Shown piece by piece: positions 1-14,000 of a stretch of 64,000 nucleotides of DNA. The DNA comes from Brachypodius melanocephalos. Lineage: Eukaryota > Chordata > Aves > Passeriformes > Pycnonotidae. A program made the position numbers and the translations under genes. The stretch lies in the NCBI GenBank assembly GCA_013398615.1, contig VZSR01003798.1, forward strand, positions 8,462,258-8,526,257, given 5' to 3'. The notes below the pieces were generated by a model, which did not search any database, was not told where the DNA came from, and saw only the letters and a program-made list of their open reading frames with translations. Each line of letters begins with the position of its first letter. The first letter of the stretch is position 1.

Positions 1-197
1 CTAGACTAGTAAGTAAGCATTCCAAATCCATTACTCTGTGTACATTATTGTTGCTATTGTGATAATAGAGATTTTTATTTATTTTTATGCCAGCTTTTAT
101 TGTGAAAACATATTTAGTCTGGTTTTATCAATCCTTGTTATGCTTGTCCTTGGAACATCTTTTGCGTATTCAAGGTTTGTAGTTGATGAGTTTACTG

Positions 198-278
198 TAA
201 AAAACTAAAAAAAAAAAAAAAAAAACCACAAGGGAAAAAAAAAACCACCAAAACAAAACAAAAAGGAAACAAAAAAAT
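198..278 (+). repeat. A-rich low-complexity tract
   Basis: A run of about 20 adenines is followed by two further A-rich blocks broken by CCAC and CAAAA. It lies just before the palindromic poly(A) signal at 294. It could be the tail of an old retroposed copy or a simple A-rich stretch of a 3' UTR; no target-site duplication or body of a retroposon was recognised. Such a tract would cause internal priming in oligo-dT cDNA. Confidence 0.6.
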
Positions 279-293
279 GTATTGTTTTTACAG

Positions 294-305
294 AATAAAT
301 TTATT
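294..305. terminator. Palindromic poly(A) signal usable on both strands
   Basis: AATAAATTTATT is its own reverse complement and so gives a canonical AATAAA on both strands. On the plus strand it is followed by the GT-rich stretch TGGAATGTGTATTGGGAG, the usual downstream element of a cleavage site. A plus-strand transcript (HDGFL3 by synteny) would be cleaved near 315-325. On the minus strand it could serve a long TM6SF1 3' UTR. Confidence 0.35.
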
Positions 306-1710
306 GGAATGTGTATTGGGAGTAAGGTTTGAGGTTGTAAGCAACTAAGTTAGCGTCATATTTGGCTTCATACGTGTAATAATGTGAGGTATTAATGTAA
401 GTCAAGTATTAAAGCAAAACATTCTGTTAACATGAGTTGACCATAATAGATACAAGTGCAGGTGAGATCTTTATTTTTTCTGTACTTTGCCTTTTCTGGA
501 TAACAGGAGGTCATTAAATTCACCTTGAATGTATTCAAAGTTTCTTTAAAGACATCAGAAGTAACATCAGAGGCTCAGATATCTGTTTGTGAGCCAGCAC
601 GTCCTGTGACAGCCCGGCAGCGCTGGGTTTGTTTCCCTGGGAAGAGGCACTGGGATGGAGCCATCCCAAAGCCTGAGGAGCTGCACCAGGGATGCTGGGT
701 GCCAACAAGCACTGCCTGAGGTGTGCTGTGGTTGTTTTGGACCTGCCCCTTTGGCTGGAGGTGTAAAACCTGGGGCCTCTCCTCTGACTGCTGCTGGGAA
801 CTGCACGGCAGTGTTCAGCAGGAGAGTGTTACAGCCTGAATTTCTCAGTGCTCTGAAGGTCCCCTCATGCAGGGTGCAACAACACAGGCATGTGAACTGC
901 TTCCTTGTTACTGATTAGGCTTAAAATTCTTTCAATCAAAACCAAGAAGTCAACATACCCAAATAAAGTGTTTCCAGTTAAAATGTATCAGCTAGTTTCA
1001 TCTGTGAGAAAGGCACTAGGTGTACTGCTTTTAATATAAATACACATAGAAGGCATAGAAATAGCTGTGATTGCAAATAGAAACATAAGCTGCCCAAAGC
1101 AAGGTCGCTGTGTTTGCTGCTGCTTGTTTCTGAGCCAGCAGCATTAGCAAAAGTAGCTGCAGAGACACAGCCAAAACCAAAACCCCTCCTCTCTGGAAAC
1201 ACAGGAGCAGCCTGAACCCAGTGGCTCACGGACCTGAGCCCTCAGTGCCCAGCCCACCAGTGCTGGTGAGCACCTGCTCGGCTCCAAGCAGGTGAGCAGT
1301 GCTTGCAGAAGTGAATCCTGAAGAGAATTAACAAAACTACATGATTTGCTTATCATATATGGAGTCTTACCATAAGAGTTGATTGCTTCTTAAAAGATTT
1401 CTTGGGATTTTTAACAAGGTTGACCCCATAAGACATACTTTTTGACAAATAAAACGTGTGCATGTGACAGAGTTACGTATGTTAATTTTTCATGCTTCAC
1501 GATGCTGACCTTCATGTTGTGCAGTAGCTCTGTGCAGGAGCTGCTAGCACTGCTATGTGGAGGCTAAACACTGACATCATTATTATTATTTAACTTCATG
1601 CAGTATTTCTAAAACTGTCAAAGCAGCTTACTTAAAAATAGCTGTGGGAACTGGCAATCCACTGCCACGCAAAGTCACAATGTTGAGAAGTGGTGCTAAA
1701 GGCAGTCGTC

Positions 1711-1716
1711 TTTATT
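1711..1716 (-). terminator. TM6SF1: Candidate poly(A) signal of TM6SF1
   Basis: Plus-strand TTTATT reads AATAAA on the minus strand, 160 bases past the TM6SF1 stop codon. It would give a short 3' UTR of roughly 180-200 bases. It is the first canonical signal after the stop; longer forms may use signals further left, such as the one at 300-305. Confidence 0.5.
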
Positions 1717-1875
1717 TTCCCCTTTTCAGTAGGATAAACAAAGCAGGCCGTGCGACTACACAGTTGTGCAATTTTACACATCTCACACGCTTCATCTGGG
1801 CTCCATTTGAGCAGTTCAGTTACATCCCAACCCACTTATATACACAGCCAAGGACAGGAGCTGGAAACAGTTCTG

Positions 1876-2067
1876 CTATTCTGTTTTTTCTTCTGGTTTT
1901 GGTTTCATAAAAAACTCTGGCTTGTTGACACACCTGTAAGCGAACAGCTGGGGAAGAATCCCATACATTATGTTCAATATCAGGAAAAACTCTTTTGCTT
2001 CTTCAGGGACTCTGTAGATGTAAGGAGTTCGAGCATGGAGAGAAGCACCAATATGGGAAAATTGAGC
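1876..2067 (-). CDS. TM6SF1: TM6SF1 exon 10 (stop codon)
   Basis: Residues 308-370 and stop. It begins AQFSHIGASLHARTPYIYRV. A final hydrophobic segment, FFLILNIMYGILPQLFAY, is followed by a charged cytosolic tail ending KPKPEEKTE. Acceptor ACACCACAG. Confidence 0.96.
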   Translation of the reverse strand, partial: AQFSHIGASLHARTPYIYRVPEEAKEFFLILNIMYGILPQLFAYRCVNKPEFFMKPKPEEKTE

Positions 2068-5000
2068 CTGTGGTGTGTATATAACACATATATTAAAAAA
2101 AGGTAAAGTTGATGTATATTTTTGGAAAGATAGCATACTCTGCATGCAAGTCTGCATCTCCAGTGACATTTTCCAAGCCAGCCCTTATTCTTATTTCAGA
2201 ATTATCCATCATACTTTTGCACAGCAGTACAAAAATACAGTCTAAACTAAAATCATTAATATCTATGAGGCATAACTGGAACCATCAGTGGCATGGTAAA
2301 GAGGTTTATTTTATGCACATGGTGGCACTGATCATTTCATCAGGTACAGGATTCCACCCTGGCTTTCTGGATCATAACTTGTGCTAGAGGGTCCACGATC
2401 CTTCCCCTGAAAAGTGGCCACATCCCTGCAGGGCCCAGTCAGGGACAGGGCTCTCACCCACCTGCCTGGGAGGGTTTTTGAGAGTTAGGCATCAGTGGGA
2501 GCAGCCAGACACTCACTCTGAGTAAAGTCAGAAAGGAAAGTCAGAAAGGAAAGTCTTGGAATCTATGTTAGTCCTGGTTTGGGTTTGAATTTTTTAATCT
2601 TTAAACCCAGATTGCTCCAGATTCTCATCCCAGAACTCCTGATGCTTTCAGAGAATGTCTGCAATATTTGGGTTTCGGGCTGGAGCTGTTCTGAAGTATA
2701 GACTGAGCATACAGTGAAGGTTATAGGCACAGACAAGCTTCCTGGCCTGAAGCATATTTTTAGCATAAACAAACATTTAAAGATAGAAGTGTCAGGATAG
2801 TTGGTGTCTTTTGTTTCCATCTGTTACCTGCTATTTCAAGCCACAGCTCACTGACATTAACTATTGTGTGTCCAATTTTTTTATTACTATTTAGTTAGCA
2901 GTGGAGGAGATCTGAGAAGATAAACATCAATTTGATGGTAAGGAGAGCACTGGGACACCAGGATTTTAGGAACACAGAGGAGTACACTACAGCCAAATCA
3001 CATCTCTGTTCTGGCTTCAGCAGGAGTCATTTTGGCCTCATGCAGAACATGGTTCTGGTCACAGCAAAGTAGAAGGGAAATAAAGTGTAGGTGTTTCAAT
3101 ACACCACCCTAGCAAAAGGTTAGGCTGAGACCATCCATCAAAACAGAAATGCAAATTGGTTTTCAGGTGATTCCAGCCACCTCAACTGAATTGGGAGAGC
3201 TCATTGAGCAAACCTGAGCCAGGAAACAAAGTAATCATCGAAATCAAATACAAACACACTTCAGCAGAGTGCCACTTAGCATGTTTCTGTAAATAGCTAT
3301 TGCACAGCAACCAGATGTTCAGGGGCACACTGTCAGCAGCCGTTTTACATTGGCCTGGTAATTCACTCTGTCTCTTGCAGCCCGTTTGTTCTCACCTGCC
3401 TCAGGCAGGCCCTGCCTTTGGTACCTGGGTGGGTTTGCTCAAATCCCTGCTCCCCCTCCTGCTGTGGGAGCCCTCTCAGCTCAGCAGCAAAGCCCTCTCG
3501 TAGCACAGGGCAGCAGATCCCAGACAGATGGACAGCCAGCCAACAGCAGGCAGGAGGTTTGGGCTGTCTGATGTTCCCCCAGACACTGAGAGTCTCTGGG
3601 TTGCATTTTAGAGCTTGTTCTGGGGTGAACAAGCTGCAAAGCTGCTGCTTCTCTGGGGAGGATTGTGAGGCCTGCCTGTCTGCAAGAGTGGCCAGCTGTG
3701 CATCAGAGTAAGTTGATAGTAAATTTCATAATTCATAGTAAACCTTGTCAGAAGGAGCTGCAAGGGGAGCTGCTTCTGAGAGACCCAGGACTCCCAGAGC
3801 CTCCAAGATGCCTGAGTATCTAAGCCTTACTGTGTGGTCTTGTGTCTTACAAGAGTTGTGGCACATTAGTGAGCCATTAATTGTTGTAAAACCAAAAAGC
3901 AGTAACACAATGTCCTGTCTGTAGCCTACAAAGATTTTTAGTAGTTAACGATGCACCATATAATGAAGTTATTGTTTATTAGACTTGTTTTGCACTGTAA
4001 CACATGGCTTCTTCTTCCATTACTGAGGAGGATATTTAGGCCTGTAAAGTCTATTTTTTAATTTATTTGATTTGCCTTTGTGAAAATTGTGTTATGTCTT
4101 TAATCTCCTGTGTTTCTCTTGCATGACTGTTCTCTGCTGCTACTTCTTTTGTTTCTTTTTTCTCTTTCCCCTCCTTTTTTTTTTTTTTCTTACTTGGAGT
4201 AGGGGATATGTCTTAAAAGCAGATCTCTCACTTACCAGTAGCCCAGTCCTGCTCTTCCTTCAAGTACCAGGCAGGCTGGCAGCAAACCCCTAATTCTGAG
4301 CTGTCAGTCCCTGCAGAGCTCTGTGCCTGTGTGCAGTAGGCTGCTGCTCAGTGAGAGAAACCTCGAGTCTGTTGTGTTACCTCACCGTGATTGGGGTCTC
4401 TCAGCAAATAAGCCATTCCTCGGTGCTTTTTGTTACTGATCCCCTCTCCAAGTGGAGAATTTTGAGCCTCCAACAAACCCCTGAGCCTTGGCTGAGAAAT
4501 CAACCCGATGAGATGCTGCAGGTAACCTTCCAAGGTAGCCTTACATGCCTAACATCCAGCCTTTGCTACCCTGAAGCCTTGGCCACTCTGCTCCTCGGGC
4601 ATTCCCGCAGCAGTTGGAAGCTGCCTGGTGCTGGATGTGGCACTGCCCAGCTTGGCAACTGCACTCTGTGTCTGCCTGCTCCTCACTGACATGCTTGTCT
4701 GTGTGAAGCAGTTTGCATTTGGAGTTTTTACAGTATTTTTTGCCTTGTTGCCTAATCATAGGCAATATTTTAAGTATTTTTTATCCTGCAGTTAAGGACA
4801 GAGAAGGACCCAGAAAAAGGTTAGGAGTCCTTCTTCACTCTGTGCCTTCTCTCTAAGACTGACTAAAATCAGGCAAAGACTATAACTTTGGAAGGGTCAG
4901 GACCTGGTCTCATGAGCCTAACAAAGCCATCAAATAGAGGGGGAGTAACCTGGAAAAATACATTCCTTGGGTTTAGGGTCTCTGGTAGACAAGAAGCAGA

Positions 5001-8000
5001 AAGTAGCCACCAAAAATGGCAGGGTTATTGAACTATTAAGAGGGAGAGAGGTAAACTTTCTACATTTGAGAAAACAGAGAAATGGGCTGCAGAGAGCTGG
5101 TGAGGCAGAATGATTTTGGCCAGCAAGGCTGTGGCTCTTCATCCCTTCTCACATGGCTCGCTCACATAGGGAAATGCCAATTTCATTAAGTTCAGAGGCT
5201 GTCCCGACCCTTTTGTATAATCAAAGCTCCTGGTACTTCACTCATATGAAATTCAAAGAGCTCCTCCTGAAGCTTCAGAAAGTCTAGTAGTTATTGGGTC
5301 ACAACTGGTTTTGGAATCTGAATGTTAGTAATGGAGTCATTCAAGCTGAGAGTTACTTGTAATTCTGAAAATCAGTAAATGTGTGTCTGTGTGAAAGGCT
5401 AGTAGGCACTTTGGAGGTTCTTAGTTTAGATGCATCACATGGTATTTTGTGACTTGTTTTTGTAAAAAGTACATCATAATGATAGAAATAAAAACAATTA
5501 AAATCTCCATGTTTCCCATCTGTGGGAGCAGTGTTCATTCCCAGGGAGCAGTGCCCACTGCTTCCACCATCAGATAATTACCTTTATTGGACCTTTGTGT
5601 GTGAGAGGAAGCAAAATGTGTTTTGGTAACTACATATGTTTTGATTATCCATTAAACAACTGTTTTAACTTAAGATAACAGTAGAAAAACCTGTAAATGT
5701 GTTTTTTGCCTCAAAATGACAAAACACCCAAATAATCTAGAAAGAATCCTCAATTCATTCTCACATGCATTTTACATTCCAGGTTGGTCACAGTTTACCA
5801 GGTCAAATCAATTAAATCACATTCACTTGTAGGGTGACTGAGCCTCATCCTGCAGTGCATTAAAGTAAAAATGACAAAAAAACGCCCTCCCAAATGTCAA
5901 GAACTGTTTTTTGAAGCAAGATAAAATATGAAGAGTGCACAGCAACACTGAGTTCTCTTAATCAGTTTCTGCCAGCCCACAGCATTTGCTGGTGCCAGGA
6001 TGAGCTTTAAATAGTGAAATGAGAAATTTTGGGTGTTAGTCTAATGTGTAAATGGACATCCTGAGGCCGAACCACAAAGAACCAGAGGGGTTTTAGACTT
6101 CAGCAACTAAGTGTAGCAGTCACACATCTAAAAGGTATAAGGGGCTGTTAAAAAAATTGATTATTTGTTACAGGAAACATATAAAAGGCAGAAAAAAAAC
6201 CCCAACAAACCAACAAAAAAGTCACCTCCAGACTGGGAGGCTGAGCTTTCTGGTAAGTTTGCAAGGTTGTGATAGTCGGCACATTCTGACTTCTGATTTA
6301 CTTTTTCTTTAAAAAATCTTTGAAGGAGTGCTTTTTTCCTGATTGTCTGGGCATTTTAAGGAACCTGAGTAATCAGTCAGTAGATGAAAAGTTCCTGACA
6401 CAGCCTTGCCTACTTAGCTAGCTTGTGGGACTTTTTGGGGTTTTTTTTTTTGTTGTTGTTTGTGTTTTTTTTGGATTAGATTTTGGCCAAACACAGTTGT
6501 ACAGTATTTATGATACCCTTTGATATCTAAAATTCCTCATTAATGTTTGCCAGATTCTGTTTTGATATCACATGATAGTTCAAGATTCTCTGTAGACTGA
6601 TGAAGAAGAAAAAAAGAAGTCCTATTCTCTGTGGTAACTGCTCCCAAATAGAAAATGTCACTCCACCCTTCTTATTGGGCAGTTAAAGTGGATTGTAGTT
6701 TTTATCCATAATTATCTCAGACCTGAGGAAGCAAGTGTTGGTTTGTGTTTGTCTCATAGTGGTATTTGAATTGCAGTTATTGCTGTGTCCCTTTGTTGTC
6801 ACTGTTGTGGCAGGATTATTGTGCTTATTTTCTGCATTGTCTGGATGTTCTGAGCACACACATTTTATTTCCTATGTACAGAACAAACCAATTGTCCCTG
6901 TGTCTCATCTGTTTAATGCTCATCTGTCTGTCATAAGTCATTTACTAGTTCCTGTTGAATTGTTTTGTTTTGGTCAGTCTTCTCATAAGCATCAGCCCCG
7001 TTTAGTAATTAACTACAGTTGTTTATTTAAGAGAACCAGAATGGAATGAGTAAAAGAAATATGATCACTGTCTGCCTTTGGCAACACAAACACAACTGGG
7101 TGTTTCTGTGGTTTGTGGACAGGGGGTTCCCTGAGTTCTCTCAACTTCATCCACTAATTCTGTGCATTTTTGTGTGTCAAGGAGATACTTTTTCCATTTA
7201 TATATTTCAAACTACCTACTTGGCCAAGACGTATTATGGAAACAATGTATTGTGCTGTTGTGTTGTGTTTTGTTGGGTTTTATTTATGATTGACTGTCAT
7301 AGCTTTAAGATGGGCTTCCTTCATGATCCCAGCTAAAGAGTGCATGGTGCTTAATAAGGTTTAAATGAGCCCAATAAAAACATTGTGTAGAAGGAGAGAA
7401 GTCTGCTAAAGCAAGAATGTGGTCATTGGGGAGTAGTAGATTTGATTCTTCACTCCCTTAAATTAAGGGGTTTTTACAGATATGAAAGGTGATCTGGGTT
7501 ACATCAGCACAAAACCTGCATGGGAGGATCAAGCCCTGGGCCCTTTATAGATTCCATAGGTCTCTACTTATTATTATGTGATTTAAAAGTGAATATTTTG
7601 CAAAGAAATACCTGAGCTAGTCCTCCAGCATGAATAAGGGTCAAATCAGGCATCCAGGAACAACCAGGCACCAGCAGGCCATACAGAGCAATCACATAGT
7701 ATGGCACTGAGTAGAACATGTATGCCAGCATCTGCATTTCAAACACAAATATCAGTTGCTTTGCAGTGTGAGGGAGATGCATTTAAAAATATTTAAAAAT
7801 CAGTCAGCTGCTTACTGAGAAGTTGAGACTACTCAAAACCATACTTCTGGCAGGAATGATTCCCAGGCTTTTTTGTCACACCTGGATACTAATAACTGGA
7901 TCCAGCTACCCTAAGGTCTCTCCAAATATTGATGGCTGTTGTCTCCTTGCCCCATCTATATCTACTTCATCCAGGACACCTATTCCTGCCCCTTACTAGC

Positions 8001-11000
8001 TTGAGGCCATGCCAAAAAGCATGGCCTGGCTGAACTCTTTGTCTGTGCAACACAGGGAGCTTTTGTCAAGCACTCTCCTTTGGGAGCTGTGAGACACATC
8101 CATGCCTCCCCTTTCCCAGAAAGAACTCATCCAGCAGTGACACCTGGTTTCTGCTCATTTCCTCACCCTTGTGTCCTCTGACTGCTTTGGGCCCTGTCCC
8201 CAGGCAGCAGCCAGGCTTACAAAAGAATCAACATCAAATGCTACAGAACTAAAGCACAACATTCCCTCATCTGCAATGCTTTTTGTATGAAGCACCCTTT
8301 TTTGAGAGTGTGTCACTGGGAATGGAAGTGCAGTGTGAGCTTAAGGAATCTAGCCCTACTACAACCCTTCTTGCTCCATTATTCCAGACTGAAAGTCCAC
8401 TTTGCCTTTCTGAGGAAGAGAAAGGAACATAAAAAGCATGCAGATCTGTCTCATGGGCTGTACTGAAAGAACCCTGAGTAATTAGGATGTGTAGCTCCAC
8501 GTAACCAATTTGAACCTAAGTTAAGCTCATCGCAACAAGGAGTTGGTATCCTGCAATGGCTGGAAATGGTACTCCACAGTCAGTGCTTTACCTGAAGCTT
8601 GGGATAGGCAGCAGGATCTTTTATGTAGGGCTCGTGCAGCTGGATGTACAGCCGGCAGAGTTCAGCAGGGCAGTCCAGGGCAATCTGAGAAGAAGTTTTA
8701 AAACTGTCAGTGATCAATTTGTTCTGAAACCAGCCAACCTGACAAGTGTTATCAGCCCTAGAGGTGCACTCATGGTCTGCAGCACAGCCACCCTGGAGCT
8801 TGCAAAGGTGATCACCAATTAAAAGGTGAAATGCAGCCTCCTCTCAGCTCCTGCTCTGTGGGTTTGTGAGGAAATGCTGGCAGCCTGCTTTAAAGATTTT
8901 GACTTGAAGAGAATTTAGTCAGTTGGCTGTGCTGTTGTAAAAGTGTAATTGCTATTGATTTGCTCTGATAAATAGCCTTTGTTCCCACCCAATGAACTTT
9001 CCAATGGAAAATTGCTCTAAGAGTGGAAACTTCAGGATAAGCACCTAGTTTTAGGATAGTAAGCTATGGATGTAATCCAAGAAAAGAGCTGCACTGGGAC
9101 AAAGTAGCAGTGGAGAGCAATGCAGGAAACAGGTGTTACTTGAAGTAGTAATTTTTTAATAGTAAAGAAGGGATTATTGGATTTTACATTCCCATAGGAA
9201 AAAAAAGATCCAAATAAACATGAAGAGATTGCAAAAATAGTTCCTTTTCGTGGTAAAACTACTACAAAAAATTCTGCTGTAAGTTGAGCTAGCAATCCAT
9301 GTGAGCAGCTGTCCATGTGGCATCATTAATGCCACAGGGCTGAACAGTAAGTTTTGCACAGCTTGGTTTCATGTGCATTTGTTCTGTGACTCTGAGGGGG
9401 CAATGTAAAATTTTACACACAGTCAGTATTCCTCCCTGTTCTTTTCCAACATGGGCATCCAAGAAGCAGCTCTGAGTGGACTATAATGTTTTATGAACTT
9501 TTGCACAGAATTATGGTTCCTGCATCTTACACAGAGATGTTCAGTTGATCTCTTATGTATAAGCAAGGCCAGTAGGCAATTCCTGCTTGGTGAAGGTAAT
9601 ATATAAGGAAATTACCACAGTCTCAACAACAACAACAACAAATTCCTCTGAGAAATGAAGTGGGGCTGCAAAACCAAGTAAGACCATGAGACCAACATTT
9701 TCCATAGTGAAATTACAGGTAAACCAGCTGATTTAACCTGTATCAGTGGTGCTCTGAAGTAATGTGCTCTATAAGAAATAAAGCAGTCTGACAAATTAGA
9801 AGAAAATATGTTTCTGAGAGGCAAGTTTTAAGAGAAACAGGAGGTGAGAGAGGAATGTGAGCAGCACAACTACAAAAGGACAATCTGCACTAGGTAAATA
9901 AGATGTTGCTGGGTATTTATCATCACCTCCTACTTGAATTATTCTAGAAAGGATCAAATCTACAAATCAAGCAAGCAGGCACTTATCTGAGATGCCTAAA
10001 CATTTGAGCTGTGCTCACTGAGTGATACACAAGTTTCATTCTGCTTAAGACAGAAAATGCATTAGAGCTGACAAGGGAATAGGTTAACCTACTACTGGAT
10101 TTACTCCTGAAAGCATTTCCAGTACTGCTTCCTTCCCTCAGAAATTTTAATTCAATCAACTATGCTTAGAGAGCAACCATTTTTAAAAATTGTCTCTTGG
10201 TAAGTAGAAACAATGTGTCATATTCAGGTAATGTGGATAATTTTTTTTTCCTTTTAGGTGGAAATGTTCTCCTCTATCTCATGCAGTGTAAGCTAACTTG
10301 GTTTTGTATATAATTTTAAATATGGATTACTGCTTAGAAAAACATGAATACAGAATTAATTTAGTTGTTTTGTCTCCATGTTCTTGGCCAAAAATTGAAC
10401 AGACTGATGAAAACAGTTCTAGGTAGTTCCTCTTGTGATGCTATTTACTCTGGTGATTGTGCACCTCCTTTTGAAAACATGCTGCACACAGCACAAAATG
10501 GAGAAGCAATGCACCAATAATTGTCATATATAATTTGTCCTTTTATTTCTGAGGCCTATTTGAACCCAAATGTTACAGGATTTCCCCTGACCACAATGGA
10601 TGTGCTTTTTCATCCAGACTCAAAAGTTCAACTGAAAATTAGCTTAAATTATTTTTTTTTAAAAATGTTCAACTTACCATGCCCCTAAATATGCAAAACC
10701 CCGTGGCTAGAATGAGGTATGCAGCTAACATTAAATCTATTGGTCGTCTTAAGAGTCCTTTCTTCTGGACTTCCTGAACCACCTGCAACACAGAAGGTGT
10801 TTAGTAGGCACATCCTGGTTCCATGCCACGTGAATTTAACTCCAGTCACTGCAAGGAAGGTGGAGTGGTGAAACATCATGAAACATCACATCCATCCACT
10901 GATTTCAGAGACAGAAAGATTTCCACCTAAAAAGGTGACTCCAAGCTTTATAGGATGTAGTGAGGAAAATTAATCTGAATAAGCTCTAGAAATGGATGGA

Positions 11001-14000
11001 TCCAACTGAAGCCATTTCAATGCAGATTAGTGTCATTTCAAGCAACCTGAATCAAATGAACACTAACTCTGCAATCACCTAAGGCTTTAAAGCAGCATAA
11101 CTTCTTCAAAACTGTCTTTTTGTAATTGGAAATAATTTGTTTTTCTAAATGTCCTTGTGTAGAAAAGCCTTGGAAATGTAGGTTTGTCTCAAGCATTTGA
11201 AGCTGAATCTGCTTTGTAAAAGGACTGGGTCCATCTCATTACTGAATGGTTTTCAGCAGCTTGTGACACTATTAAAATTAATGGACTATCACTGGCATAA
11301 AATAAAAGCTTTTCTGTGGCTGGTTGAGTCCTCTGCTGAGTTCAGTGAGCAAATACTCTATCTTAGTGTGCAATGCAGAAATAATAGAATGAAACTGTGC
11401 GTGTATGGAGTTATGTGGAAACCCTTCCTTTTCCCCTTCTGTCACTGAACTGTGAATTCCTGAGATGGCACTGAGGCACCTCCAGTGTCTGGCTGTGATC
11501 TTGTGCCTCCTTTCCTCAGCACAGGAACCCCCCTGCTGCAGGGGCAGAGGGGAGGGTTCACACTGCAGAGCAAAGACCATTTCCATGTCCAGTGGGGAAG
11601 GTGGCTTGGGGGAACCCAAGGCATCTCTTTGCCTACACAGTAAAACCTACAAAGCCCATGGAAACAATCTGAGCTACACCTTCTGCACTGTGAAGTCACA
11701 GACAAAATCATAAACATCAGAGTATCTTTCTGTAGTTCAGAGGGAGAACTTCCCCATGTATATTTGTTACTCATTTCCTCTTCCTTTTTATTGGCCATTT
11801 GTTGGTGTGCAGACAGCAAAAGAAAAACCTGATTTCCTTCCTGTTATACACTTGTGGAATTGTCTCCAAAGTGCAAAACAAAAATTAGGATGCAGGGGCA
11901 CAGTTAAAAGCACACAGGATCAAGATACTCACAATAAAGTTATTGAAACAGGAAAACCAATCTTGCAAGCACAATTTCTGAGTAAATACTACAAGATCTG
12001 GATTACAGATTAACAAAACTAAGGCTGTGGCAAACATATAAACCATCCCTTTCATAACAATTTTTTTTTCTGATTTCCTTTTAAAGGATCTTTTTCAGAA
12101 AAAAATAAGTGACATCTTTGTTTGATTTTCAATCACAAGTAACAGGATTTGGCAGTATGGTGTCACTTCACAGTATTCAGAGTACTGGTGCAGGAGTATT
12201 TTTAATATTACCTGTAAAGAATGCCTATATTCAAATATTTCTTCCTATAAAAGAAAAAGGTCACTTATGGCTGAGTTACAAATAGTTTTCAATCATAGAC
12301 TACCTAGGATAATGGAAAGCTGATATATTTTCTTTCCCTTTTGGACTATGTATGAAGCTTATAGATGCATAATCTTCTCTTTTCAAATATTTCAATATTC
12401 CTCTTTAAATATCAAATGGATGTGCATATTTACTGTAATCACAAAGCTACAATAGAACTTTGTGCTTAGAGGGTTTGGAGACAAAGCCAATGTAAGTGGA
12501 AGCAACCTTTGGTGCAGTATTAGTTCGTGAAATTGCCAGGGTACAGAAAACTCACACCTTTTTTCTTTATGCATGCCTGCAAACAAAATGAAAATCCACA
12601 TCTTTAAAAAAAAAAAAGAAAAAAAAGCAGAATCAAGAATCTGAAAGACAGGATGCACTTCGCTGACAGCTACAGAGTAGTTTTTCCTTACCTTTCTTTT
12701 ACCCAGCAAAGCCCCATCACCCCATGTTAAATTGAATTACATGTTAAGAGCAGTGGCCAAGCAGAGCTGGGCTGCCACGGGTTTCCCTTGTACTACAAAC
12801 AAGGTTGAACTCTGCACAGATCTCTGCAGCCCCAGGGATTCTTTTGTGCAGCAAGGAAGTGGGTAGGCACGCTTTGCAATTTCTCTCACTTCCAGGAAAG
12901 AGCTATTTTCCATAACTTCTGAGAGGCTTCTTACATCACCAGTTTTAAGGAATTGGAATAATCTTGTGTGCTGTCTGTAAGAGTCAGTCCCTTCAGAATT
13001 CACGTACAAATCTGAATTTGTGTGTTAATTCTGGTAAAGAATTTTAAATTATATTGAACTTTTCTGAGCTGATATACTTGCAGATAAATCTGTTGGTCTT
13101 TGCAAAGACCGCAGCACAGCTTGGCTTGATTCCAAACGAGGGCATAGCTCCATTCCACTCCCCTGCACCCTCCCCTCTATTAGAAAACAACCAAAACTTG
13201 AATACCTCTCCTCTGTCCCCACAGTGATTATTTCTTTTTAGCTAACAAGTTTGTAATAATATTACAGCAATGTATACCTTGGCCAACAGAATACACTTTT
13301 CTTCTGTTGCTTTCATGTAAGTATTTTCCTATATACTAACAATAGCATGTTTAAAATCATTGTTGCATTTTCTTCCTAAATCTGAATAATTATAGTTTTA
13401 AAGAGTTCAATTTTACAGCTAATTCCAAATGATCTACTGATATGTTCAGGACTTACAATGATTAGCTCACTGATTAGTAGCATTAAACACAATTATTTCC
13501 TGGAAACAATTCTTAATTTGGGACTGGAAGAGTTGCATGAAGAATTCATGAGTAGTCATGTTAAGACTCAAAGGCATGCTCAGATATGGAGCATAATTTA
13601 CCTGTGAAGATTAAATACAACTTCTGAAAAAACAAACAGCTTGGCTGGACTATGAGGTCCCAGTGAAAGGAATCAAGGCTTTTTCTATAACCTTCTGGGC
13701 AAGGAAGTTTAGATTCCAAGAAAGTATTCACAAAGAAGTGCAATATTAAATTTTCAGGTCACCAGCTTTTCCTGCACTCTCTTTTTGAAACAGAATATTA
13801 AATCTAAGCTTGTCTGAAATATATACTAAATTAAAATATCAAACCTAGGTAAGCAGTTTATCTCATGGTAAGCCCAGGAGACATGGTTATATTTCAGAAG
13901 TAATCAGTCCATCACATATTTTCTATAATGTCCATTCCTGTAGTATTCTTTTTAAACTTTTTTTTTTTAATAAAACAGTGCATAACCTGTTAATGCATTG

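Larger units (their letters stand above)
1..1690. other. Left flank, convergent gene-end zone, no coding sequence seen
   Basis: No exon can be supported here. The first ~450 bases are AT-rich, with several AATAAA or TTTATT motifs, as in long vertebrate 3' UTRs. In other amniotes the gene next to the 3' end of TM6SF1 is HDGFL3 on the opposite strand, so the first few hundred bases may be the tail of a plus-strand HDGFL3 3' UTR. That rests on synteny only. From about 560 to 1360 the sequence is less AT-rich but every frame is short. Further plus-strand AATAAA motifs occur near 962 and 1446. Confidence 0.3.

Noticed and set aside
198..278. A-rich tract as the tail of a processed pseudogene
   Set aside because: No retrocopied gene body lies upstream in the window and no flanking direct repeats were found.
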